Shown here: positions 31,841-40,927 of the stretch, piece after piece
How positions within the stretch are numbered: position 1 is the first letter of the stretch
How the letters are laid out: the number at the start of each line of letters is the position of its first letter
Notes under the pieces: generated by a model
Seen by the model: the letters and a program-made list of their open reading frames with translations, nothing else
Told to the model about the DNA's origin: nothing
The model's database searches: none
Made by a program: the position numbers and the translations under genes
From: Bacteroidales bacterium UBA3824
Lineage (GTDB): Bacteria > Bacteroidota > Bacteroidia > Bacteroidales > UBA3824
Assembly (NCBI GenBank): GCA_002393195.1
Contig: DGIK01000014.1
Location: 1-46,736 of the forward strand
Length of the DNA: 46,736 nt
Direction: 5' to 3'

Positions 31841-33334
31841 TTAAATCTTTTTGCCGTTGTGGTCAATCCATTCGGGCTTGGCTTGGGCGGTCTTTCCCTT
31901 TAAGAATGAGAACGTTACAAGGTAGCCTTCGGCGAGGTTGCGGGTTTCGAGGTATTCGGAAAGTTGGTCGCGACCCGAAATCTCGTATTCTGTGCCGTGC
32001 CAAATTTTTAGTTCAATGACGTATTCTTTGCGGTTGTAGGTGATTACTAAATCCATACGGCTGCCGTCGTCGTTTTCGGGTTCGGAGTAATAGAATCCCG
32101 TGCCGTTGATAATCGGTTTCAGGAAACAGATGAACATAAAGCGTCCTTCGCGTTCGAGAAACTCCGCCTTGTCGGTCTTTTTGCTCATCAAGTCTTTGAA
32201 ACGGTTTATAATTAGCGGCATATTCAAGTCGCCTTGTTTGGTGAGATAGAGCCTCATACCCGAGTCGGGCGAGAGCATATTGAGGTTGCTTTCCGAAACG
32301 AAATGGTTGATGAGAATCTGTTGAAAAATCAAGTTGTGAATTTCAACCCTGCCATCTTTGTTGGCCTTGATAATGGGAAACATATTGGCAAATTTCATCG
32401 TCGGATTGTTGACATCAAGCGGAATCGAATAATTCTCCATCAACACAGCCCTGATAAATGCCTTTAACTTAGGATATTTGGCAAGGTTGTTAATCATACT
32501 TTCTGACAGATTTGTCTTTTTGGCGATGATGTTTTTTGCGGCTTCTTGCACGCCGTTCTTTGTCCAATCTCTGTCTAAATTCTCGTCAATCTCTTTGCAT
32601 ACCCCACTTACCAAAACAGGATACCCCGAAGTATATTTGTAAATCTCCTGAGAAATTTCATTGATGTCAAAACCTATATGGTTTTCATTCTCGTAATCGG
32701 CAAGCATTGTGCTGATTTCCTGAGGGTTGAAAGTCATATCAAGTTTGTAATCGGCGGCAACGTTCCACGGCGAATTGTACTTTCGCTCCTCAATTATTAA
32801 CGGTAAATTTGTAATATCTTTAACGCTTACAAGAATTACGCTATGAAAAATTGACGTTCGTTCAAAACTATTCCTTTCGATATATTCAGCCCTAAAATGA
32901 CTCAATAAATCCGCTAATTGCGGAATGATAAACCTATCGGCGTTATCAATGATTAATACTACTGGTTTGGAACTATTTTCACAGAGTTTTCTTGTCGCTT
33001 CATCAAGTGAATGAAAAGAATCAATATTGGCAAATAAATTATCATTTATATTGTCATCAATTAAACGTCCTAATGCTTTGCAAAATGCAGTATCCGATAT
33101 ACAGTCATTTTCGTTTAGATTGTTAAAGTCAATTACTACAACCATGTATTCGCCGTTGAGGTGGTTGTAAATCCATTTCAACGACGTTGACTTGCCAAAC
33201 TGCCGCGCACGGTTGATGGTGAAATATTTGCCAAAGTTGATGAGACGTTCAAAAACTTTCATCTTGTTGGTGGTGTCCACCATATAGTGCCGTTTCGGGT
33301 CGCAGGTTACCTCTGTATTAAATTGTCTTGCCAT
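31841..33334 (-). CDS. AAA-ATPase-like protein with C-terminal PD-(D/E)XK nuclease domain
   Basis: The ATG at 33334 (MARQFNTEV) gives 497 residues; the upstream ATG at 33418 is weaker because the family normally starts a few residues before the ATPase. The AAA-ATPase-like domain shows RARQFGKST (G47-K48-S49-T50) and Walker B VVLIIDNAD. The C-terminal nuclease-like domain shows GSRMD (D428) and ELK (E441-K443). Proteins of this shape are widespread in Bacteroidota, usually without known function, and some are treated as defence or mobile-element associated. It is divergent from a DUF1016 nuclease gene 140 nt away. Confidence 0.82.
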   Translation of the reverse strand: MARQFNTEVTCDPKRHYMVDTTNKMKVFERLINFGKYFTINRARQFGKSTSLKWIYNHLNGEYMVVVIDFNNLNENDCISDTAFCKALGRLIDDNINDNLFANIDSFHSLDEATRKLCENSSKPVVLIIDNADRFIIPQLADLLSHFRAEYIERNSFERTSIFHSVILVSVKDITNLPLIIEERKYNSPWNVAADYKLDMTFNPQEISTMLADYENENHIGFDINEISQEIYKYTSGYPVLVSGVCKEIDENLDRDWTKNGVQEAAKNIIAKKTNLSESMINNLAKYPKLKAFIRAVLMENYSIPLDVNNPTMKFANMFPIIKANKDGRVEIHNLIFQQILINHFVSESNLNMLSPDSGMRLYLTKQGDLNMPLIINRFKDLMSKKTDKAEFLEREGRFMFICFLKPIINGTGFYYSEPENDDGSRMDLVITYNRKEYVIELKIWHGTEYEISGRDQLSEYLETRNLAEGYLVTFSFLKGKTAQAKPEWIDHNGKKI

Positions 33335-33411
33335 CACAATCAGGGTTTTTATTCTCGGTAAAGTTACAAAAAAAATCAGAATTGCAAAATGATTTTCTAC
33401 ACATTCTTGAT

Positions 33412-33442
33412 TTTGCATTATAAAAAAAATTGACTATATTTG
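33412..33442 (+). promoter_or_regulatory. Promoter of the DUF1016 gene
   Basis: TTTG (33412-33415) and TATATTTG (33435-33442) are 19 nt apart. The start codon at 33474 lies 31 nt downstream. No matching leftward box for the AAA gene was found. Confidence 0.6.
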
Positions 33443-33473
33443 TGGCGGAAAGTAACATTAATCGTTATTGACT

Positions 33474-34604
33474 ATGAGCGAAATTACTACTGATTTGATG
33501 AGTGCTGTTAAGACAATTAAGACAGCCATTTTGCAGAGCCAATACAAAGCAGCAAAAACCGTTAATGCCGAGCAACTATCGTTGTATTTCGGCATTGGTA
33601 AGTATATTTCCAAAAACTCACGCAATGGTTTTTGGGGTACAGGGGCAATTGTAAATATAAGCCAACAACTTCAAAAAGAACTGCCAGGACTTCGTGGTTT
33701 TTCTTGCGAAAGCATTAAAAAAATGCGGAGGTTCTATGAACAATGGTCGTTTATCGTAAATCGGTCGCCATTGGCGACCGATTCGCAACTATCTGATAAT
33801 AACGAAGATATAAAAATCGATTCGTTAACTACTGCATTTAGATTGCCAAATACTATCGATTTTAATGCACAAGAATTTTTGTCAATTAGTTTTACTCATC
33901 ATATTGAAATCCTCAATAAAACCGAAGAATATTATGAGCGTATTTTCTACATTCATCAGGCTTTCCAAAACAAATGGGACAAGTATAAACTTCGCGAAAT
34001 GCTCAAAGCCGATTTATTTCACAAACAGGAAATTCTGCCAAACAATTTCTCAAAGTCGATGCCCGATGCAAAAAAGGCGTTGAAGGCTATTGAAATGTTT
34101 AAAGATGAGTATCTTTTGGATTTTATCAATGTGGAAGAATTGGGCGAAAGAGACCGTGAAGATATTGACGAAAGGGTTGTTGAAAAAGAGATTATACATA
34201 ATGTCAAGAATTTTATAATGACTTTCGGACACGATTTTACATTTGTTGGCAACCAATATCATTTGGAAAAGTTCGGACACGACAATTACCCCGACCTTTT
34301 GTTTTACAATCGTGAATTGGCAGCTTTGGTTGTGGTGGAACTCAAAAAAGGCGACTTCAAACCTGCATATCTCGGTCAACTTAGTGCATATTTAAGGATT
34401 ATTGATTCGGAAATCAAAAAGCCGTTTGAGAATCCTACTATCGGCATTATTCTTTGCAAACGTGCCGACAAGAGTTTTGTCGAATTTTTGATTCAAGGCT
34501 ACGACAATCCAATGGGTGTTGCCACTTACAAAACCGCCGAAGATGTTCGCCGAGTGTTGCCGTCGGAGGAAGATTTACGAAAAATCATCGACCAAGAGTT
34601 TTAA
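33474..34604 (+). CDS. DUF1016 (YhcG-type) PD-(D/E)XK nuclease domain protein
   Basis: The ATG at 33474 (MSEITTDLM) is chosen over the TTG at 33468; the protein has 376 residues. The N-terminal half is the DUF1016 helical region (ARTVNAEQLSLYFGIGKYISKNS-like, GLRGFSCESIKKMRRFYEQW). The C-terminal half has the nuclease signature D in DNYPDLLFYN and E289-L290-K291 (VVVELKKG). The family belongs to the PD-(D/E)XK superfamily, and some members are near restriction systems. It overlaps the last codons of the flavodoxin-family gene on the other strand by 4 nt. AT-rich codon use suggests transfer. Confidence 0.88.
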   Translation: MSEITTDLMSAVKTIKTAILQSQYKAAKTVNAEQLSLYFGIGKYISKNSRNGFWGTGAIVNISQQLQKELPGLRGFSCESIKKMRRFYEQWSFIVNRSPLATDSQLSDNNEDIKIDSLTTAFRLPNTIDFNAQEFLSISFTHHIEILNKTEEYYERIFYIHQAFQNKWDKYKLREMLKADLFHKQEILPNNFSKSMPDAKKALKAIEMFKDEYLLDFINVEELGERDREDIDERVVEKEIIHNVKNFIMTFGHDFTFVGNQYHLEKFGHDNYPDLLFYNRELAALVVVELKKGDFKPAYLGQLSAYLRIIDSEIKKPFENPTIGIILCKRADKSFVEFLIQGYDNPMGVATYKTAEDVRRVLPSEEDLRKIIDQEF

Positions 34605-35251
34605 CCCTCCTCACACAATCTTTTGCCGAGTTCGTAAGCCTTGTTGAGGTCTTGCTGAAACTGCGTGTCGCGCACTTGTGCCTTGTGAGGCTCGCTGAAT
34701 GTGGCGGCATCATAACGGTCGTAGTTAGAGAATTGGTAGGTGTCGAATGAGCGCAAAATCTCCGTTGGACCAAATACGCCGAGTTGATTTGCGCTGTTGT
34801 CCATCAGAATATCATAATTCATTTGCTTGTAAACAGTCTCGTCGGGACAGTTCATTGTGTAGATTGTGGCAGAATGTATCTTTTTGATAACCAACGGTTT
34901 GGTATAGTCGGAATAGTTGACCGTGGGAAACTCCAACCGCTCCATAAAAGCGCGCATCATTGCCGTCGGGTAGCCGCAATAGTTTGGCGAGCCGCAGATA
35001 AGCACGTCGGTGGCGACAGCCTTTTCGAGTATGGGCTGCAAATCGTCTTTGAAAGTGCAGATGCCCTTTTTGCCGCCTTTCAATTTGCAGGCGAAACAAC
35101 TCATACAGCCCTTGAAATTCAGGCTTCGGTCGTAAAGGTTAATCAATTCGGTTTCTGCGCCCGCCTCAGCCGCGCCTTCCATTGCCCGTTTCAAAAGTTT
35201 TGCAGTGTTGCCATTCTTTCGCGGACTGCCGTTGATGAATAATGCTTTCAT
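34601..35251 (-). CDS. Flavodoxin-family NAD(P)H-dependent reductase with cysteine cluster
   Basis: This 216-residue protein opens with MKALFINGSPRKNGNTAKLLKRA, the FMN-binding strand of the NADPH-dependent FMN reductase family. A cluster of four cysteines (GCMSCFACKLKGGKKGICTF, about 50-69) is typical of a subgroup annotated as flavodoxin-family proteins. It may bind a second cofactor or a metal there. The GSPNYCGYPTAMMRAFMERL segment fits the FMN pocket. It is monocistronic; the upstream region has no copy of the 33-bp element and no clear promoter. Confidence 0.85.
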   Translation of the reverse strand: MKALFINGSPRKNGNTAKLLKRAMEGAAEAGAETELINLYDRSLNFKGCMSCFACKLKGGKKGICTFKDDLQPILEKAVATDVLICGSPNYCGYPTAMMRAFMERLEFPTVNYSDYTKPLVIKKIHSATIYTMNCPDETVYKQMNYDILMDNSANQLGVFGPTEILRSFDTYQFSNYDRYDAATFSEPHKAQVRDTQFQQDLNKAYELGKRLCEEG

Positions 35252-35370
35252 AATTTTTGCGATTTTTTGGGGTTGGTTTGTGAGGGCGAAGATAAGGAAA
35301 AATTTGGATTTTATGGAAAGACCGAAATAATTTTTTTAGCAAAAACCTTTCATCAATGCAGAATTTTTTA

Positions 35371-35378
35371 TAATTTTG
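35371..35378 (+). promoter_or_regulatory. Orphan -7 box before a 10-codon ORF
   Basis: TAATTTTG fits TAnnTTTG but no TTTG is found at the right distance. It lies 30 nt before an ATG that opens a 10-codon ORF. Confidence 0.35.
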
Positions 35379-35407
35379 CCACGTTGTACAAACTAAAAAC
35401 ACGAACA

Positions 35408-35440
35408 ATGAACAAAAAAAGCGTCGGGCAACCGATGTGA
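35408..35440 (+). pseudogene. Truncated 5' gene end (10 codons)
   Basis: ATG at 35408 reads MNKKSVGQPM and then TGA at 35438. The preceding -7 box and leader look like a real gene start. The rest of the gene is missing where the restriction-modification block begins, so insertion of that block may have replaced it. No family can be assigned. Confidence 0.35.
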
Positions 35441-35479
35441 AATATAAACTAACATATTGTAAAACTTAGCGTTTGCTAT

Positions 35480-36463
35480 TTATTTTAATATTTTCATTAT
35501 TCTTTTTGCTATTATTTCCGCTAATCTTGGTGGAACAGCGTTGCCAACCATTTTATAACCGTCTTTGACATCAGTGTATATAAACCTAAACGAATCGGGG
35601 AAAGTTTGTATTCTCGCACATTCTCTAACACTCAAACGCCTATACAAATGTTCGTAACCTTTGGCAAAAATCCTTTGGTTATACGAAACAAATTCCATTT
35701 TAGGGGCTTGCGGATGTAACGGTTCGTTTTTGGCTTGGGCTTGTATTGTGAAAGAAACCTCATCCCAAGAACGGACACGATTCCTTGACATATATTTTGC
35801 ATCAAAATTTCCAATATAGACATCGTGGTTTAGATACTTGTCATATTGTTGATTAACTATTTGATTGTCAGAATAAAAACGTGGTTCTTCCTTAATACCG
35901 CCAATTGCTTGTCGTAGTGTAATTGGCTTTTCTGTGGTAGGATTTGGGAAAAGACAAAATGTATCAAGTTGATTAACAATCCCAACAATAATAATGCGTT
36001 TTCTATCTTGTGGAATTTTAAAATCTTTTGCATTTAATAAAGCATACGTAACATCATAATCGGCATTTTCCAATTCGGAAATAAAATAATTGAGTGTCCC
36101 GATGTGTGTTTCAGACAATATGCCTTCAACATTTTCTATGACAAAAAACGACGGCTTTTTTTCTTTGATTAATCGAATGTAATCAAGGAACACCTTACCT
36201 CGGTCATCTTTCAGACCTAAATTTTTGCCACCTTCGCTCCACGCTTGGCAAGGTGGACCGCCTATAAAGCCATCACAATCAGGAATTTCGTCTGTCTTAA
36301 TTGTGCGGATGTCTGCGGATACAAATTGAGTTTTAGGGTGGTTAAATTGATATGTCTGTTCAACTGATTTGTCAAAATCATTTGCCCAAACAACGTCAAA
36401 ACCTGCCCTTGTAAAGCCTAAATCCAAGCCGCCGCAACCGCTGAAAAAAGAACAAACTTTCAT
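35480..36463 (-). CDS. DNA (cytosine-5) methyltransferase, second of a HaeIII-type system
   Basis: This 327-residue m5C methyltransferase has motif [12 protein letters not shown], catalytic C72 in [11 protein letters not shown], motif VI ENVEG and motif VIII QDRKRI. The variable target-recognition part ([28 protein letters not shown]) resembles that of the neighbouring methyltransferase and of M.HaeIII. Both methyltransferases therefore probably read GGCC or a near variant. Its start overlaps the stop of the first methyltransferase by 4 nt, so expression is coupled. It presumably protects against the cognate nuclease; why two are kept is unknown. Confidence 0.88.
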   Translation of the reverse strand: MKVCSFFSGCGGLDLGFTRAGFDVVWANDFDKSVEQTYQFNHPKTQFVSADIRTIKTDEIPDCDGFIGGPPCQAWSEGGKNLGLKDDRGKVFLDYIRLIKEKKPSFFVIENVEGILSETHIGTLNYFISELENADYDVTYALLNAKDFKIPQDRKRIIIVGIVNQLDTFCLFPNPTTEKPITLRQAIGGIKEEPRFYSDNQIVNQQYDKYLNHDVYIGNFDAKYMSRNRVRSWDEVSFTIQAQAKNEPLHPQAPKMEFVSYNQRIFAKGYEHLYRRLSVRECARIQTFPDSFRFIYTDVKDGYKMVGNAVPPRLAEIIAKRIMKILK

Positions 36464-37461
36464 ATTGCTTTGTACTTTTTCAACGTGTTTTTTATCTGAT
36501 TTGCAACGTGATACGCCAAATTGACAGGCACCGCGTTTCCTATCATTTTGTACCCGATATTCACATCATCATAGATGAATTTAAAATCATCGGGAAACGT
36601 CTGAACTCTTGCCACTTCTCGCACCGTCATTCGACGATACAAATTCTCCTTGCCGGGGACAAAAATTTGTTTATTTTTTTCTATTTTTATCATTTTCGGG
36701 GCTTGTGGATGGAGTTGGCATTGACGACCACTCGCTTGTACTGTAAAACCGGGTTCGTCCCACTGCCTAACACGATTTCTCGACATAAATATCGGCGAAT
36801 AACTACCAATAAAATACTCGTGGTTAGGCACTTGGCATTTGTCTCCGTTAGTCTTGTTGTGAACAAGGGCGGGAATCGCATTGTCTTTCAAATCCCAAAT
36901 TGCTTCTCGCAAAGTTGGTTTGTGCTCCAATGGTTTCGGATATTCAAAATCATTGATTTTTAAATCTTTACGAAAACCAATATAAAACACTCTATCACGG
37001 TCTTCGGGTACGTCAAAATCGTTGGCATTAAGCATTTTGAGGTAAACATCATAGCCTGCGTCGTCAAAAAGTTGCATAAAACCCTTCACCGCCTCGGAAT
37101 GACGAGCGGCGAGCATTCCCGAAACGTTTTCCGCAACAAAAAACAAAGGTTGTGTTGTTTTCAATATGCGGATATATTCATAAAATAATTGACCTCGGGC
37201 ATCTTCGATGCCTTTCAACGAACCCGCTTCACTCCACGATTGACACGGGGGGCCTCCAATAATGCCAATAATATCTTTTGGAAATTTATCTTCGCTTATT
37301 TTGCGAATATCATCGTCAAGTAGTTCTGTTTCAGGGAAATTAACCCTGAATGTCGGGCAAATTTGTTTGTCATATTCATTGGCGATTATGGTATGGAATC
37401 CGGCTTTATGAAAACCCAAATCCAAACCACCCGCACCACTGAAAAGGCTTATTATCTTCAT
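36460..37461 (-). CDS. DNA (cytosine-5) methyltransferase, M.HaeIII-like
   Basis: This 333-residue enzyme follows the M.HaeIII sequence closely from memory: [15 protein letters not shown]73 in [21 protein letters not shown], the QDRDRVF-type motif VIII ([13 protein letters not shown]) and [15 protein letters not shown]. The target-recognition region is [21 protein letters not shown] followed by [11 protein letters not shown]. It should methylate the inner C of GGCC, protecting the chromosome against the paired nuclease. It starts one nt after the nuclease gene stop and overlaps the second methyltransferase by 4 nt. Confidence 0.93.
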   Translation of the reverse strand: MKIISLFSGAGGLDLGFHKAGFHTIIANEYDKQICPTFRVNFPETELLDDDIRKISEDKFPKDIIGIIGGPPCQSWSEAGSLKGIEDARGQLFYEYIRILKTTQPLFFVAENVSGMLAARHSEAVKGFMQLFDDAGYDVYLKMLNANDFDVPEDRDRVFYIGFRKDLKINDFEYPKPLEHKPTLREAIWDLKDNAIPALVHNKTNGDKCQVPNHEYFIGSYSPIFMSRNRVRQWDEPGFTVQASGRQCQLHPQAPKMIKIEKNKQIFVPGKENLYRRMTVREVARVQTFPDDFKFIYDDVNIGYKMIGNAVPVNLAYHVANQIKNTLKKYKAI

Positions 37462-37462
37462 T

Positions 37463-38416
37463 TTATTTCCAAATGCAATTTATAGTTATTATTGTAATTG
37501 GCAATCCTGCAATCTGAATGTCAAATTTTAACGATGGTTTTACGAAAGTTTCTGCATTATGAATGCGAAAAGTAAAATACCATCCTCCATCTAAATACAT
37601 CTCGGCAGTATTACTTCTGTCGGGCATAAAATCCAGACTGATTATCCTTTTGGGTAAGGTGGCAATAGGGATTTCAATTTTCGGTTTAATGCATTTTGCA
37701 GGAGCATTTAATGTGCCGTGAATATTGTAGGATTGGATTTGTGTTTCCTTTTTTGCGTCAATGCTTATGATTTTATAAAAATCAAATTTGCTCAACAAAT
37801 ACTCAACCAACTTTTGTGGAATACTACTGTTGATATCACATTGACGTTTTATTTCGTTTATAAACGCTTGAACCAATGGTTTATAAACATCATTATCTTT
37901 GTCAGGCAACTCGCTAAATTTCGTATTCTTATTCTTTTCCTCTTCGAGGTATTCAAAAATTGGATTAACATCTGCCCAATATTGATCGGAACACTTAACG
38001 CCATACCATTTTTCACCGAAATCAATGGTTGCAGATAAACGACTGTGTTTTACTGCAAAATGATTGTGTTTAATGCTAAGACCAATTTCCCATTCAATAT
38101 CATTCCTAACAATGATTATATCTCGGACGTCGCCAGCCTTTCCTGCCTCGTCCTTTTGAATGAAAAGTTGGATAACATCGTCATCCTTCTCAATCATTCT
38201 TGGCTCGCAGTCAAAAATGGATGGAATCATTGCCAAGGCACTTTGTTTGTAAAGTGCCTTTTCCACGCTTGAAAGCGTGTTGTATGCTTTTTGTGCGGCG
38301 TGGAAACTACTATTTATGACTATTTGCGCACTTCGAAACTTACTTATTTCTTCATAAAGTGCGTTCAAACAGACAAATTCGTAGGCTCTGCCTTGATTAT
38401 TGCTGAGGTCGCTCAT
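37463..38416 (-). CDS. HaeIII family type II restriction endonuclease
   Basis: This 317-residue protein matches the R.HaeIII family from its first residues ([20 protein letters not shown]), with the [20 protein letters not shown] segment and [19 protein letters not shown]. The predicted substrate is unmethylated GGCC. It is first in a three-gene leftward operon, followed one base later by the M.HaeIII-like methyltransferase. Having the nuclease ahead of its methyltransferase suggests dosage or timing control, but no controller gene is present and no clear promoter was found. Confidence 0.93.
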   Translation of the reverse strand: MSDLSNNQGRAYEFVCLNALYEEISKFRSAQIVINSSFHAAQKAYNTLSSVEKALYKQSALAMIPSIFDCEPRMIEKDDDVIQLFIQKDEAGKAGDVRDIIIVRNDIEWEIGLSIKHNHFAVKHSRLSATIDFGEKWYGVKCSDQYWADVNPIFEYLEEEKNKNTKFSELPDKDNDVYKPLVQAFINEIKRQCDINSSIPQKLVEYLLSKFDFYKIISIDAKKETQIQSYNIHGTLNAPAKCIKPKIEIPIATLPKRIISLDFMPDRSNTAEMYLDGGWYFTFRIHNAETFVKPSLKFDIQIAGLPITIITINCIWK

Positions 38417-38582
38417 TTGTGTTTTCTATTTTGTTGCGAAATTACAAAAAAAAACTGACCTAAAAAATTTTTTTCAATAAAGTATCGTTCAAGAATTTTA
38501 TTAAACAAGTTCTCTACCAACTATCGAAATCTCGTTAAATATTAGGCGTTCACGTTCTTTGGAGGGTTTTTGACAAAAAGTC

Positions 38583-38614
38583 TTTGAAAACATCGAAGAA
38601 AAACCATATCTTTG
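38583..38614 (+). promoter_or_regulatory. Promoter of a truncated rightward gene
   Basis: TTTG (38583-38586) and TATCTTTG (38607-38614) are 20 nt apart, with an ATG at 38640. It drives a gene of which only 20 codons remain. Confidence 0.55.
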
Positions 38615-38639
38615 TCATCAAGAAAAATACAATCAAAGG

Positions 38640-38702
38640 ATGTCTGACAAGCACAAAATATCAATCCGTTTTTTCAACGACCGTGAAGTGTGGGGAGAAT
38701 GA
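38640..38702 (+). pseudogene. 5' fragment of a BRO/DinD-like gene
   Basis: ATG at 38640 opens MSDKHKISIRFFNDREVWGE, then TGA at 38700. The first residues resemble, from memory, the start of BRO-N domain (DinD/antirepressor-like) proteins, where KISIRFFNDREV is followed by RAVW. The gene is cut after about 17 residues, but its promoter remains. A phage-type or mobile gene may have been lost here. The region from 38417 to 38582 has nothing else recognisable. Confidence 0.5.
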
Positions 38703-38733
38703 TGCCAACTCTAACTAAAAACCGAAAAACCTC

Positions 38734-38758
38734 AGTTGGTTAGCGACACTAACCAACT
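38734..38758 (-). terminator. Hairpin terminator after the acetyltransferase gene
   Basis: AGTTGGTTAG (38734-38743) and CTAACCAACT (38749-38758) are perfect 10-bp arms with loop CGACA. Read leftwards the stem is followed by GAGG and then a T-run. It is about 45 nt after the stop at 38802. Confidence 0.7.
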
Positions 38759-38801
38759 GAAAAAGTTATTCATCTTGTTTATTCCTTCTTTTCCTCTTGG
38801 G

Positions 38802-39326
38802 CTAAACATTCTTGATAAACTTAGCCGGATTGCCGCCTACGATGGTGTTTGGGGCAACATCTTTGGTAACAACCGCACCCGCAGCCACCACAGCGTTTTC
38901 GCCCACTGTTACGCCGGGCAGAATGGTTGCACCTGCGCCTATCCAAGCGTTACGGCAGATACGGACGGGCTTGCAGATGAGAATCTGTCGGTCGTGAAGG
39001 TCATGGTTGTTGCTGATTAACTGAGCGTTGGCGGCTATCATTACGTTGTCTTCGATGGTGATGCCACCGCGCGACATCATCAGGCAGTCGGGCATTATGA
39101 AAACATTGTTGCCAATTTTCACTTGGTCGAAGCAAACGCCTTTGAGCGGTGTCTGCAAAAATACGTTTTCGCCGATGTTTTTGCCAAAAAGTTCGCCCAC
39201 CAAGGCGTTGTACTCGTCGGTGAAAGGCATTGTGTGGTTGAGTTTGAAAAGCACCTGCGCCTGACGCACACCCTCGGCGCGTTCTTCTGCCGTGGTCTGC
39301 CGCGGATCTACACGAAATTCTGTCAT
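38802..39326 (-). CDS. Maltose/galactoside O-acetyltransferase-like protein (LbH)
   Basis: This 174-residue protein has a short N-terminal helical part and then left-handed beta-helix hexapeptide repeats (GNNVFIMPDCLMMSRGGITIEDNVMIAANA, WIGAGATILPGVTVGENAVVAAGAVVTKDV). These are typical of sugar O-acetyltransferases that use acetyl-CoA. The likely catalytic His is in ISNNHDLHDRQ. It has its own promoter with the 33-bp element (39365-39424) and is followed by a terminator, so it is a separate unit of the proposed regulon. The acceptor is unknown. Confidence 0.87.
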   Translation of the reverse strand: MTEFRVDPRQTTAEERAEGVRQAQVLFKLNHTMPFTDEYNALVGELFGKNIGENVFLQTPLKGVCFDQVKIGNNVFIMPDCLMMSRGGITIEDNVMIAANAQLISNNHDLHDRQILICKPVRICRNAWIGAGATILPGVTVGENAVVAAGAVVTKDVAPNTIVGGNPAKFIKNV

Positions 39327-39364
39327 TTTTGTTGTGGTTTTATGTTTTTGGAATTTTTACACTG

Positions 39365-39424
39365 CAAATATAGTTGTTAGTTTTTAGACGATAGTTTTAC
39401 AAAAGGAGCGGAAAATTTCACAAA
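39365..39424 (-). promoter_or_regulatory. Promoter and activator-type site of the acetyltransferase gene
   Basis: Read leftwards, TATATTTG is at 39372-39365. The 33-bp element is at 39392-39424, 19 nt upstream, and matches the flavodoxin-operon element in 29 of 33 positions. Blocks on the plus strand are TAGTTTTAC, AAAAGGAGCG and AAATTTCACAAA. It overlaps the end of the next gene's 3' region. Confidence 0.7.
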
Positions 39425-39443
39425 TGGGAGAAAAATTGGAAAA

Positions 39444-40028
39444 TTACTCCTTCTGTTTCTCTGGATCTTGCATTTTGATGACTTTGGCAGGGCAGCCGCC
39501 CACAACGGCGTAATCGGGCACATCTTTGGTAACTACTGCACCGGCTGCCACAACTGCATATTTGCCAATCGATACGCCGGGACAGATGGTTACGTTCATG
39601 CCAATCCACGCATTCTTTTTGATGGTTACTTTGCCGTATGTGTATTTGGTGTGCCGCTCGTTGAAGTCGTGGTTTATTGTGGCGATGCGCACGCCCGGAG
39701 CCACCGACACGCCGTCTTCAAACTCAATGCCGCCCGATGCGCTCAGGATTGCCGAGTGGTTGATGAAAACGTTGTCGCCAAAGGTAACGCGGTTTCCAAA
39801 ATCGCAGATAAACGGCGTGAGGATTCTTATGCCGTTGAGTCGGCGACCAAAAAGTTGCTCCAAATCAGTAACATAACTTTCGTCGTCGGGCATTTTGGCG
39901 TTTGCGATGGCGCAGAGTTTGCGCGAACGCATCATTTCGTCAACCGCTTCATTGAAGTACGGCTCTCTTACGTCGGTAGGTCCGCCGTTGTCCATCAGTT
40001 GATAGACATATCCTTTTGGGTATTCCAT
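39444..40028 (-). CDS. Maltose O-acetyltransferase-like protein (LbH), second copy
   Basis: This 194-residue acetyltransferase has the N-terminal Mac/Maa domain (about 30-60, with MRSRKLCAIANAKMPDD) and hexapeptide repeats (GDNVFINHSAILSASGGIEFEDGVSVAPGV, WIGMNVTICPGVSIGKYAVVAAGAVVTKDV). The probable catalytic His is in ATINHDFNERH. It is last in the operon flavodoxin / aldo-keto reductase / acetyltransferase and starts 32 nt after the reductase stop. It is a diverged relative of the single-unit enzyme 118 nt downstream. Confidence 0.87.
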   Translation of the reverse strand: MEYPKGYVYQLMDNGGPTDVREPYFNEAVDEMMRSRKLCAIANAKMPDDESYVTDLEQLFGRRLNGIRILTPFICDFGNRVTFGDNVFINHSAILSASGGIEFEDGVSVAPGVRIATINHDFNERHTKYTYGKVTIKKNAWIGMNVTICPGVSIGKYAVVAAGAVVTKDVPDYAVVGGCPAKVIKMQDPEKQKE

Positions 40029-40060
40029 ATTGTTGATTTTTAATATGTTGAACCGTTTGA

Positions 40061-40906
40061 TTATCCGTAAGTTTCTATCAGATATTTCACAAATTGTGGG
40101 TCGGCGAAATTCACCGTTCCCGCATCGTGCTGATTGAGAGTGGCGATGGCCTTCATTTCGTCGTCGGTAAGGGCAAAATCAAAGATATTGAAATTTTGCT
40201 CCATGCGTTCCTTGTGTGTGGATTTTGGAATGGCGACAATACCACGTTGAGTCAGCCAACGGAGCGCAACCTGTGCGGCGGTCTTGCCGTATTTTTTGCC
40301 GATTTGCGCAAGGGGTTTGCTTTTGACGATTCCGTCCACGCCCTGACCTCCGAGCGGTCCCCATGCCATCACCTTAGTGTCGGTTTCTTTGAGGATTGGC
40401 TCAATGCCGTTCTGTTGGATTAACACGTTGCACTGCAATTGGTTGACCATCGGCTTGATGTCCACATAATGCGCAAAGTCGAAAAACCTTGCCGCCTGAA
40501 AGTTTGACACGCCAATTGCGCGGACCTTGCCCGCCTTGTAGGCTTTTTGCATCGCCCTCCACGTGCCAAAAACGTCGCCATAAGCCTGATGGATAAGCAA
40601 AAGGTCGATATAGTTGGTTTGCAGTTTGCGCAGGCTTTCGTCAATAGATTTGGCGGCTTTTTCCTCGCCTGCGTTAGATATCCAGACTTTTGTAACAAGG
40701 AAAATGTCTTCGCGGTTGACACCCGATTTCGTAATTGCTGCGCCAACGCCTTCCTCGTTGTAATACGCTTGTGCGGTGTCTATCAGTCGATAACCAACTG
40801 ACAATGCGTCGGTTACGCATCTTTCGGCATCTTTGGGCGGTACTTGGAAAACACCATAGCCCAAGAGTGGCATTTCTACGCCATTGTTGAGTTTTATTGT
40901 TTGCAT
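40061..40906 (-). CDS. Aldo/keto reductase
   Basis: This 281-residue AKR has catalytic residues D43, Y48 or Y49, K73 and H106 visible in LIDTAQAYYNEEGVG, LVTKVW and LLLIHQAYG. RWLTQRGIVAIPKSTHKERMEQN is the NADPH-binding end. It reduces aldehydes or ketones with NADPH in the cytoplasm; the substrate is not evident. It is in an operon with a flavodoxin and an acetyltransferase, a set typical of aldehyde or redox stress handling (inference). It begins 21 nt after the flavodoxin stop. Confidence 0.93.
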   Translation of the reverse strand: MQTIKLNNGVEMPLLGYGVFQVPPKDAERCVTDALSVGYRLIDTAQAYYNEEGVGAAITKSGVNREDIFLVTKVWISNAGEEKAAKSIDESLRKLQTNYIDLLLIHQAYGDVFGTWRAMQKAYKAGKVRAIGVSNFQAARFFDFAHYVDIKPMVNQLQCNVLIQQNGIEPILKETDTKVMAWGPLGGQGVDGIVKSKPLAQIGKKYGKTAAQVALRWLTQRGIVAIPKSTHKERMEQNFNIFDFALTDDEMKAIATLNQHDAGTVNFADPQFVKYLIETYG

Positions 40907-40927
40907 AATTGTCGCTAATTAGTTATT

